Assembly: GCA_002690445.1 (NCBI GenBank)
Contig: NZER01000386.1
Location: 1-11,479, forward strand
Source of the DNA: Candidatus Pacearchaeota archaeon
GTDB lineage: Archaea; Nanoarchaeota; Nanoarchaeia; Pacearchaeales; GW2011-AR1
Length of the DNA: 11,479 nt
Direction of reading: 5' to 3'
Shown here in pieces: positions 6,066 to 11,479 of the stretch (position 1 is the stretch's first letter; every line of letters begins with the position of its first letter). The notes under the pieces are model-generated. The model ran no database searches and was not told the origin of the DNA. It worked only from the letters and a program-made list of their open reading frames with translations. Position numbers and translations under genes: made by a program.

Positions 6066-6932
6066 TTATGATTCGCTAAAACGTGAATCTATAACCTCAT
6101 CGAAATTTTTTCTTATTGGGTTTGCTGTATCCATAGTGTCAATATACATAAACGAGTGAGGAGTATCCGTACAGTGCTTATATATTTTCATAAAAATTTC
6201 CTCTGAATCGAATAATCCTGCGACCTCCTCATAGATTGATTTTACTTGATTGAGATCGTTGGTTTTAAATATGAAATGACAAGTTGAATTTCGTCGCCAG
6301 ACGTTTGTGACCCCCTTAAACGATTGAGTACTGACGATCATGTTGGTCGAAAAATGTCGGCATTTTATCAAGAAATTTTCGAATGTAGGACTTTTTAAAA
6401 CCTTCATCCCCTGACAATCATCGAGATATACCAGAAAATTAAGCTTGTCACGATCCACCGCCATTTTCATGCTGCGAGGCTCAAAATTGCATGTATATAA
6501 TTTCATTAGTTCTAAGCTGGTTAATCGATCTGGATTATATTTATATCTAGCGAATTTCTGATATATTGTTCTTATTTTTTTGTATTCATCATGTTGTTCG
6601 ATCATGCTCGAAATCTCCTCCTTTATATCCTTTAAAAGTTTTATAGAGGGCTCATCGAATACAATTACGTTCTCTTTATTAACAAAAAAATCTGATGCCT
6701 TAACATCATTACTTATGGTGGGACTTATGACGTATATCTTGTCAAAATAGGGGTACTGCTTATTCAACATGTTGAGGACGGCTACTCCCTTCCCGCTCCC
6801 TGAAGCTCCCGAGACATTTAACCTGTAGTAGCATTGAGGAAGGTTCGGGTACATTGGCGGCTTGGATTCTGCAGCGGTTTTGATGTCCTTATTCTCAAGA
6901 TTGGGTAATTTTCTTGTTCTCATGTATATCAT
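6066..6932 (-). CDS. A32/FtsK-HerA-type genome-packaging ATPase
   Basis: A 288-aa protein. Walker A is G-A-S-G-S-G-K-G at residues 42-49 on the strand RLNVSGASGSGKG. Walker B is NFLVYLDDCQG at about 165-175, with the acidic pair DD. A sensor-like IVSTQSF follows at 199-205, and WRRNST (212-217) may give the arginine finger. This order and the length of about 250-300 aa match the packaging ATPases of Polintons, PLVs, virophages and NCLDVs (the vaccinia A32 family), which pump DNA into a preformed capsid. The protein continues to SRFSES at the C-terminus with no fused domain. ATG 6932 gives MIYMRTRK; an in-frame ATG at 6923 gives MRTRKLPNL and could equally be the start. It is the first gene of the minus-strand block, diverging from the 186-aa gene. 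Confidence 0.88.
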   Translation of the reverse strand: MIYMRTRKLPNLENKDIKTAAESKPPMYPNLPQCYYRLNVSGASGSGKGVAVLNMLNKQYPYFDKIYVISPTISNDVKASDFFVNKENVIVFDEPSIKLLKDIKEEISSMIEQHDEYKKIRTIYQKFARYKYNPDRLTSLELMKLYTCNFEPRSMKMAVDRDKLNFLVYLDDCQGMKVLKSPTFENFLIKCRHFSTNMIVSTQSFKGVTNVWRRNSTCHFIFKTNDLNQVKSIYEEVAGLFDSEEIFMKIYKHCTDTPHSFMYIDTMDTANPIRKNFDEVIDSRFSES

Positions 6933-7010
6933 GGACTGAGATATTATTTTATCTATTAATTCTCTAATAACATGGTAATATTTGGTAAAAATAATCTAAT
7001 TAGATGATAT
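6933..7010. promoter_or_regulatory. Divergent intergenic region between the two transcription blocks
   Basis: These 78 AT-rich bases separate the minus-strand ATPase gene from the plus-strand 186-aa gene and must hold promoters for both. The plus side has the perfect palindrome at 6994-7005. The minus side has no matching box, only AT-rich sequence with AATTAATAGATAAAATAATAT about 10 bases from ATG 6932. The two directions may therefore be switched on at different times. Confidence 0.5.
6994..7005 (+). promoter_or_regulatory. Promoter box ATCTAATTAGAT (perfect palindrome) before the 186-aa gene
   Basis: This is a perfect 12-base inverted repeat (ATCTAA/TTAGAT) ending 5 bases before the ATG at 7011. 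An identical box precedes the methyltransferase gene. The symmetry suggests binding by a dimeric regulator, but the recurrence before start codons is the stronger evidence. Confidence 0.6.
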
Positions 7011-7571
7011 ATGACTGAGGAAAAGAAAAAAAGAGCCAAGCGCGAGTTCACGGAAGAACATAAAGAGAAGCTAGCCCTCGCTCGCGTGAAGGCGAATGAG
7101 GTGCGATTGAAGAACATGAAGGAACGTAAAGAACAAAAAGAATTAGAGAATACCGCCAATGAATTAGAAAAGAAGAAAAAGAAAAATGATCTCCTTAAGC
7201 GTGCTGGGAAGCTACCAGAAGAAGAAGACGACAAAATTAATATGAAAATTGAAGAGGTGGAAGAGGAGGAAGAACCTAAAATAGTATATAAAAAGAGGGA
7301 AAAACCCCCCCAAAAGAAGAAGAAAAAGAAGATAATTTATTATGATGAATCAAGCTCAGAAGAAGAACAAATTGAATATCGAAAACGCCCTAAGGAAAAA
7401 GAAAAAATTAAACCTATAGAGGAGGAGGATAAGCCAGTTCAAAAAAAAGAAGATCATACATCATTATCTGACGACGTAATTCGCCGCCAATGGAATCACG
7501 AAATGGAAATATCAAGGATAAATGAAATTGTTAATTTTCTACGACCCGAGCATAATTTTCACCGTCGTTAA
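7011..7571 (+). CDS. Lys/Glu-rich charged protein, coiled-coil and disordered, unknown function
   Basis: A 186-aa protein made mostly of Lys, Glu and Arg. Residues 1-65 are a continuous charged helix (EFTEEHKEKLALARVKANEV) of a kind that, from memory, recurs in short charged proteins of PLVs, virophages and NCLDVs, where a 'T-x-x-x-x-x-L-x-x-AR-x-KA' motif is common. Residues 70-150 are alternating acidic and basic runs (KIEEVEEEEE, PPQKKKKKK, YYDESSSEEE) and are probably disordered; the SSSEEE is a casein-kinase-2-like site. The C-terminal 35 residues (DDVIRRQWNHEMEISRINEI) are less biased and helical and may be the conserved part. It leads the plus-strand block and has the perfect palindromic promoter box. 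A chromatin, core or scaffold role is possible but unsupported. Confidence 0.6.
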   Translation: MTEEKKKRAKREFTEEHKEKLALARVKANEVRLKNMKERKEQKELENTANELEKKKKKNDLLKRAGKLPEEEDDKINMKIEEVEEEEEPKIVYKKREKPPQKKKKKKIIYYDESSSEEEQIEYRKRPKEKEKIKPIEEEDKPVQKKEDHTSLSDDVIRRQWNHEMEISRINEIVNFLRPEHNFHRR

Positions 7572-7583
7572 AAATTTTTAAAT

Positions 7584-7595
7584 ATCTAATTAGAT
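7584..7595 (+). promoter_or_regulatory. Promoter box ATCTAATTAGAT (perfect palindrome) before the methyltransferase gene
   Basis: The box is identical base for base to 6994-7005 and ends 6 bases before the ATG at 7602. It lies in the 30-base gap after the 186-aa gene's stop codon, so the methyltransferase probably has its own transcript. Confidence 0.6.
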
Positions 7596-7601
7596 AATAT
7601 A

Positions 7602-8351
7602 ATGTTCGGAAGGGTAGGTGGAAAACGCATACAAGCGGGTGAAATAGTCAATATGATGCCTCCTCATCAAATTTATGTAGAGCCTTTTATTGGGGGAGGT
7701 GCAGTATTCTTTAAGCGTAAGGAGAGGGCAGAGATTGAAGTTATTAACGATCTGGATATTGATATATATAACATATTTAAGGATCAACAAGACGTAGGTG
7801 ATGAGATGATTACAAGAGATTTTTCATTGTCTCGTATTAAATTTGATGAATTAAAGAATCAAGTAAATTTTGAAAATCAAGCAGATAGACTATATAGAAA
7901 TTTATACCTTAGTCGGAACAGCTTTGGAAATAATCGTCGATCTTACGCTGGACAGAACGAAGAGGAGAAGTATATATATAATGTACGAGGGAAGACTTTT
8001 AAGGTCAGAAAATGGAAAGATAGATTACAAGGAGTTCACATATATAATCTTGATTACAACGATATAATTAAAAAATACGATAGTGAAAATACATTTTTCT
8101 ATTTAGACCCACCGTATTGGAAAACTACACAGAAGAGACACTACGTAGAGGGAGGTGATGGAATCGATCCGTGTGAATTAGTCGAGAATTTGAGGAATAT
8201 CAAGGGAAAATTTATCTTATCCTATAACGATCACGAAGATATACTTAAGGCATTTAAAGATTTTAATATAATAAGATATTGTAAACCATATTTATATAAT
8301 CAATGTTCTCGGAAGATAGGAAAAGAACTTTATATTAAAAACTATTGTTAA
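7602..8351 (+). CDS. Dam-type (D12 class) DNA adenine-N6 methyltransferase
   Basis: A 249-aa protein of normal length for a stand-alone Dam-like enzyme. Motif X is GGKR at residues 6-9. Motif I is YVEPFIGGGAVFF at 25-37 (the SAM-binding F-x-G-x-G). Motif II is ND-LDIDIYNIFK near 53-64. Motif IV, the catalytic DPPY, is at 169-172 (FFYLDPPYW), followed by a FILSYND strand. The X-I-IV order is that of alpha-class D12 enzymes, which transfer methyl from SAM to adenine N6, often in GATC; the target here cannot be read from sequence. No partner restriction nuclease is seen in the window. Likely jobs are shielding viral DNA from a host or giant-virus restriction enzyme, or marking replicated DNA. 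All catalytic motifs are intact. It has its own palindromic promoter box and is followed after 11 bases by the 297-aa gene. Confidence 0.88.
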   Translation: MFGRVGGKRIQAGEIVNMMPPHQIYVEPFIGGGAVFFKRKERAEIEVINDLDIDIYNIFKDQQDVGDEMITRDFSLSRIKFDELKNQVNFENQADRLYRNLYLSRNSFGNNRRSYAGQNEEEKYIYNVRGKTFKVRKWKDRLQGVHIYNLDYNDIIKKYDSENTFFYLDPPYWKTTQKRHYVEGGDGIDPCELVENLRNIKGKFILSYNDHEDILKAFKDFNIIRYCKPYLYNQCSRKIGKELYIKNYC

Positions 8352-8362
8352 TATATATATAA

Positions 8363-9256
8363 ATGAATATAAATGAGGTAGATCGACTTATTCTCTTTAT
8401 AGACAGTGCGAAAGCTACTCGTTTATCTCATGATAATTTTGAAGTCCTTGTAAAAAATAGAACGATGGAATGTAATGATGATGAATACATCATGATGGAG
8501 ATTACTGAGAGTACCATGAGGAGAGATTTTTATAGCGTACAGAGCTTTAACAAGCATTTTGATATTTTTTATTCAACTACAGGAAAATCTTATAATCTAA
8601 CAGAAGGGAATCCCTCCTCAGCCAGTCTCGATAGTGAATTAAAAACTGATTTTGAAAACGAATTTAGCATTAGCAACGGGCATACGGCTGATGAGACGTT
8701 TACTGTCTCTTGGAGCGTATACACGGGCAAAATTACAATTAGCTCAACATTCACAGGAACAGTTCCATCGGATCTGGCTCTTGATACGGACGTAGCCAAT
8801 AGCTGTTATGAGGTGATTGGATTTTCAAAAGGAAAGCATGAATTTACAATTGACGGGCAGAATATCAGTCTAACTGGAGACTTGAGTATTAATGTTCTTG
8901 GTGAGCAGAACGTCTATATGAGGGTCACATTGTCAAATAGTAATTTCTCCAATAATACAGAGGGACTCCTCGACAGCGATATTGTAGCTAAGTTCCCGAT
9001 TCTGGTTCAACCCTATAGCAACATGACTTTTTTCAACACAGGCAATCTTTTTACTAGTAGAATAATGCAGAATAAACTAACAGGTTTTAGAGTACGCCTT
9101 ACTAATGAGAATGATGAATTGATAGGGCTCAATTCCAATTTTACATGTACTCTGACATTTAAGAAGTATAGAATATCAAAAGACGAAATTAAGAAATCAA
9201 TTGATTCTCTCCTAAGATTAGAAAGGTTAAAACTCCTAAAAAATAATATAACATAA
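8363..9256 (+). CDS. Beta-rich candidate minor capsid (penton-like) or vertex protein, 297 aa
   Basis: I do not recognise a named family with confidence. The N-terminal 60 residues (LILFIDSAKATRLSHDNFEV) are followed by a Ser/Thr/Asn-rich middle of alternating strands. The region 175-270 has the layout SINVLGEQNVYMRVTL, IVAKFPILVQPYSNMTFF, LTGFRVRLTNENDELIGL and FTCTLTFKKY. A closing strand pair of the form 'F-x-V-x-L-x-(D/N)...L-x-(G/N)...L-x-F' is, from memory, common in minor virion proteins of Polintons and PLVs. The last 30 residues are a basic helix (EIKKSIDSLLRLERLKLLKN) that could anchor it in the particle. It is paired eight bases upstream of a second beta-rich gene, on the strand opposite the capsid gene. 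A penton or minor capsid role is inference, since the window lacks another obvious penton. Confidence 0.55.
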   Translation: MNINEVDRLILFIDSAKATRLSHDNFEVLVKNRTMECNDDEYIMMEITESTMRRDFYSVQSFNKHFDIFYSTTGKSYNLTEGNPSSASLDSELKTDFENEFSISNGHTADETFTVSWSVYTGKITISSTFTGTVPSDLALDTDVANSCYEVIGFSKGKHEFTIDGQNISLTGDLSINVLGEQNVYMRVTLSNSNFSNNTEGLLDSDIVAKFPILVQPYSNMTFFNTGNLFTSRIMQNKLTGFRVRLTNENDELIGLNSNFTCTLTFKKYRISKDEIKKSIDSLLRLERLKLLKNNIT

Positions 9257-9264
9257 TAATATAT

Positions 9265-9756
9265 ATGAAATACCAACGTTTAGTTTTAAGATATGGTGAT
9301 CGAATGTCTGGTTCTACATTCGCCAATCCCAAATTCAAGGTGAATATTCAAGATGCATCTGGTATAAAACCAATTCATATTTTTCTTGAGGGGTGCTTTT
9401 TGAATGCAGCGAATACAGCTGCAAGCAATGAAAGCTACATAAGAATTTCATTAGTCAATACATTTTCATCGAATTCAACAGTTAGTTTAAATGGAGGATT
9501 CCAAAATGACGGTGTACTCGGGCGAGTTGGTATGCTTGATCGGGCAGGGGCAGCTTATAACGTGTATAATCAAAATCCCCAATTCAACGATAGGCAAGGC
9601 AACTTATTGACTTTTCCCAATTCGACTTTTAGAAATAGTCAGTTAGAGCTTAAAATTACTTTTGGTGATGAGGAAACCGACCCCATAGTATATCAAAATG
9701 ATGCTATACAAGACAATTATTGTATTATATTAGGAATATGGACTGACGACTGTTAA
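9265..9756 (+). CDS. Small beta-rich candidate virion protein, possibly single jelly-roll, 163 aa
   Basis: I do not recognise a family. The protein is beta-rich and Asn/Ser/Thr-rich, with strands such as FKVNIQDASG, IHIFLEGCFLN, YIRISLVNTF, SQLELKITFGDEE and YCIILGIWTDDC. It has no membrane segment, no signal peptide and only three cysteines. Its size is right for a single jelly-roll penton or a capsid cement or spike-base protein. Like the 297-aa neighbour it has a late strand pair with the form 'L-x-L-x-I-x-F', and the two genes are eight bases apart with TA-run leaders, so they are probably expressed together and may form one vertex assembly. This is inference from composition and position. 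Confidence 0.5.
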   Translation: MKYQRLVLRYGDRMSGSTFANPKFKVNIQDASGIKPIHIFLEGCFLNAANTAASNESYIRISLVNTFSSNSTVSLNGGFQNDGVLGRVGMLDRAGAAYNVYNQNPQFNDRQGNLLTFPNSTFRNSQLELKITFGDEETDPIVYQNDAIQDNYCIILGIWTDDC

Positions 9757-9789
9757 TTTTGAAAAAAAAATATAATATATATACATAAC

Positions 9790-11253
9790 ATGAAAGAACC
9801 AAGTTCAACATTTTTTAACGTGCGAACCAAAAGAAAACAAGGATATTTAGAGAGGGCTAAAAAGCATTTTCCTACTCGGGGGGTCACTATATATCTCGAT
9901 CCCGCTCCTGCAACAGTTGTCCGTGAAATTGGAAGACGCCCCATATCTCAATATAATAGAGGAGTAAGAGCTAACCCCTTAAAAACGAGTTATTATCGTT
10001 TAAATAAGGCTATGATGCCCTTACTTAATAAGAAGGTTATATCAAGGGTTGATGATGAAACTAAGGCTTTAAAAATAGCGGAACTTACTCTCTTAACTAA
10101 ATTGGTAGGAAATATTGATGATATGAATCAGAAAAAAGCGATTATATCATCTGAAGAAGATGTAGATGAAGAAACTCAACTGGCTAGTCTGGAAGCCCAG
10201 AGAGAAATACGCAGATTAAGAAAAGAAAATGTAGAGCAACAAGATCAGCTATTAAATATTAGAAAGCAAGGAGCTCGTTTACAACGACGTAGAGATGAAG
10301 CAGAGGAAGACCTAAGTAGAGATTTATCCTCTCAATTATCTGATGAATCTGAGGCTTTTGATTTAAGACTAAGACATGATAGAGCCCAATTAAACCCCTC
10401 GCCAGCAGGAATGTCAGATATAGCTCAAGAAGTAGCAAAAAGAGCTCAAGAAAGGACTAAAAGATTAGGACGTCATTTAGATGAATTTGTTGGAGAATCG
10501 AAGGAAGTCAAATTTGGTAGAGGAGCTCAACCAACTGGTAAGGATCTTGAGGAAATATTACAACCTGCTGCATCGGCTCTTCGATTAAGATCATTAGGAG
10601 GATTAAAATCTCCAATAGTCCCAGTTGGCGGCGTTCAAGGAATATCACAATTAGTAGCACTCAGAGCTAGAGAACGAAATGAAAGGTTAGGTATTCAAGA
10701 GGAAGTTCCTCAAGCTGGACCACCTACTCCTCCGCCTCCTCCTCCACAATATGAAATATTATTACCGCGTCCTCCACCGCCTCCTCCTCCACATGGTAAG
10801 AGAAGAGTCGAAGAATTAACGAGTGAAGAAGAAGAAGATATATTAAGGGTACGAGGAAGACGCGGTAGAAGATCTACTCAACAAAAAGCGTTCTTTAAAA
10901 GTAAAGCTCTATATGATGAAATATTAATGAAATTAAATAGAGGTAAACAACTACGAGCCGACATAAAAACAGGTAAGAAGCAATTAGATTTAGATATGGC
11001 TATTAGAAATAGTCAAGCATTAATAGAACAATTATCGGCTGAAAAAGAGTCAGCAGGTACAAAAGGATTAAAAATATCCTTAGCTCAACGCATTAGAACA
11101 GAAGGCAAAAAATTACAACAGATAAGAGAGGAACAAGAAGGACTAGCAGAATTCAATGAAACTTATAAAACTAAAAAAGAGAGATTTAAAAGGGAACTAG
11201 CAGCGGAAAAGAGAAGACTATTAGATTTTAGTAGAGGCTTAGGTAGAAATTAA
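9790..11253 (+). CDS. Coiled-coil protein with poly-proline tracts and a WH2-like motif, unknown function
   Basis: A 487-aa protein. Residues 1-75 are basic and look folded (GVTIYLDPAPATVVREIGRR). Residues 90-200 are charged coiled coil (LEAQREIRRLRKENVEQQDQ). A 21-residue motif occurs at 207-227 and again at 281-301. Poly-proline tracts lie at 311-319 and 327-334, around YEILLPR. An acidic patch (LTSEEEED) and an RGRRGRR stretch follow. Residues 378-389 read ILMKLNRGKQLR, matching the actin-binding WH2 pattern (L/I)-L-x-x-(I/L)-x-x-G-x-x-L-(K/R). The rest is charged helix ending LLDFSRGLGRN. Poly-proline followed by WH2 is the order seen in WASP-family proteins and in baculovirus P78/83, but no Arp2/3-binding acidic tail with Trp is present. 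A virion scaffold or tegument-like role is the plainer reading. It is the last complete gene before the telomeric end. Confidence 0.6.
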   Translation: MKEPSSTFFNVRTKRKQGYLERAKKHFPTRGVTIYLDPAPATVVREIGRRPISQYNRGVRANPLKTSYYRLNKAMMPLLNKKVISRVDDETKALKIAELTLLTKLVGNIDDMNQKKAIISSEEDVDEETQLASLEAQREIRRLRKENVEQQDQLLNIRKQGARLQRRRDEAEEDLSRDLSSQLSDESEAFDLRLRHDRAQLNPSPAGMSDIAQEVAKRAQERTKRLGRHLDEFVGESKEVKFGRGAQPTGKDLEEILQPAASALRLRSLGGLKSPIVPVGGVQGISQLVALRARERNERLGIQEEVPQAGPPTPPPPPPQYEILLPRPPPPPPPHGKRRVEELTSEEEEDILRVRGRRGRRSTQQKAFFKSKALYDEILMKLNRGKQLRADIKTGKKQLDLDMAIRNSQALIEQLSAEKESAGTKGLKISLAQRIRTEGKKLQQIREEQEGLAEFNETYKTKKERFKRELAAEKRRLLDFSRGLGRN

Positions 11254-11401
11254 CCCCAAAATATATTTAGAAAAAAAATATAAGGAAATAATAACATGTA
11301 TATATAAATATATACCAAAATGTGATGACAGGCACAAAATTTGTATGCGTTGTCGGGGAAAAGTATATAAATGCCCCTTATGTAGGGAAATTTATAAATA
11401 A
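11243..11401 (+). pseudogene. Orphan second half of a RING finger, no start codon
   Basis: In this open frame (it begins just after an in-frame TAG and has no ATG before the domain) the codons from 11321 read C-DDR-H-KI-C-MR-C, six residues, then CPLCREIYK and a TAA at 11399-11401. The spacing C-x3-H-x2-C-x2-C-x6-C-P-x-C-R is that of ligands 3-8 of a C3HC4 RING, the zinc-binding core of E3 ubiquitin ligases. The first Cys pair is absent: upstream in frame there is only one Cys, and the other two frames hold none. An ATG at 11320 in another frame stops at once. It is most likely the remnant of a RING gene whose 5' part was lost or replaced, or a 3' exon. The RING reading is convincing; expression is doubtful. 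Confidence 0.6.
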
Positions 11402-11479
11402 CCCCTAAACCCTAAACCCTAAACCCTAAACCCTAAACCCTAAACCCTAAACCCTAAACCCTAAACCCTAAACCCTAAA
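11402..11479 (+). repeat. Telomeric repeat array, CCCTAAA x 11, running to the window edge
   Basis: From 11403 there are exactly 11 perfect 7-base units to the last base, preceded by one extra C at 11402. The G-rich complement is TTTAGGG, the Arabidopsis-type telomere repeat of land plants and many algae. The polarity matters: the C-rich strand runs 5' to 3' toward the right edge, whereas a chromosome ending at the right would show TTTAGGG on the + strand. The array therefore does not cap the window as a normal right-hand telomere. It begins directly after the RING stop codon. The lack of any degenerate unit indicates a recent or still maintained array. Confidence 0.93.

Noticed and set aside
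6956..7234. 92-aa minus-strand frame rich in Phe, Ser and Arg
   Set aside because: It is the reverse complement of the Lys/Glu-rich gene; the low-complexity Phe/Ser runs mirror its AAG/GAA codons.
7590..8799. Frames of 65-69 aa at 7590-7790 (-), 7870-8067 (+) and 8590-8799 (-)
   Set aside because: They are shadows inside the methyltransferase and 297-aa genes without start context or domain signals.
11325..11408. 27-codon frame from ATG 11325 ending in the first telomere unit
   Set aside because: It overlaps the RING codons in another frame, has no recognisable features, and its stop is supplied by the repeat itself.
11402..11479. The array as an ordinary telomere capping a linear viral chromosome on the right
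   Set aside because: The + strand is C-rich toward its 3' end; a cap at this side would read TTTAGGG. It could only hold if the orientation is an assembly error.
1..11479. Alternative genetic code, introns, tRNA genes or CRISPR arrays
   Set aside because: TAA, TAG and TGA all end genes at sensible places and none interrupts a conserved domain. No tRNA cloverleaf or spaced repeat was seen, and the genes are closely packed without splice-like gaps.

Overview
The window looks like one end of a small eukaryotic DNA virus or endogenous viral element of the Polinton-like virus (PLV) / adintovirus type. The reasons are a major capsid protein of double-jelly-roll style, an A32/FtsK-type packaging ATPase, an adenovirus pVI-like small protein, a trimeric-fiber-like protein, a Dam-type DNA methyltransferase, AT-rich promoters of eukaryotic-virus style, very short intergenic gaps, no visible introns and the standard genetic code. 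The right edge is 11 perfect copies of CCCTAAA, the telomere unit of land plants and many algae (green algae, and also dinoflagellates, cryptophytes and others), so an algal host is the best guess. All family calls come from reading the proteins by eye; no database search was possible.

Layout. Two transcription blocks diverge from a 78-base gap at 6933-7010. The left, minus-strand block reads from the packaging ATPase (6932) through three unrecognised small genes (171, 69 and 124 aa), a pVI-like amphipathic protein (126 aa), the major capsid protein (486 aa), an 82-aa protein, a 37-aa lysine-rich peptide, a 103-aa zinc-ribbon protein with an ExoX-C/DUF3820-like tail, and a large fiber-like protein cut off by the left edge. 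This is mostly a morphogenesis module. The right, plus-strand block has a Lys/Glu-rich protein (186 aa), the Dam-like methyltransferase (249 aa), two beta-rich candidate minor capsid or penton proteins (297 and 163 aa) and a 487-aa coiled-coil protein with poly-proline tracts and a WH2-like motif. No polymerase, helicase-primase, integrase or protease is recognisable; if present they lie beyond the left edge.

Right terminus. After the 487-aa gene, 148 bases hold an orphan second half of a RING finger with no start codon. Its stop codon touches the telomeric array. The array runs CCCTAAA toward the 3' end of the + strand, which is the wrong polarity for a telomere capping this molecule on the right. 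It fits a host chromosome lying to the right with the viral element on the telomere-distal side, as in herpesvirus-type telomere integration, or an assembly artefact. This is the most interesting observation in the window.

Regulation. A 12-base box, ATCTAATTAGAT or a close variant, lies 5-8 bases before the ATG of at least five genes on both strands. The capsid, ATPase, beta-protein and 487-aa genes instead have plain TA-runs or other AT-rich leaders, which suggests two promoter classes.
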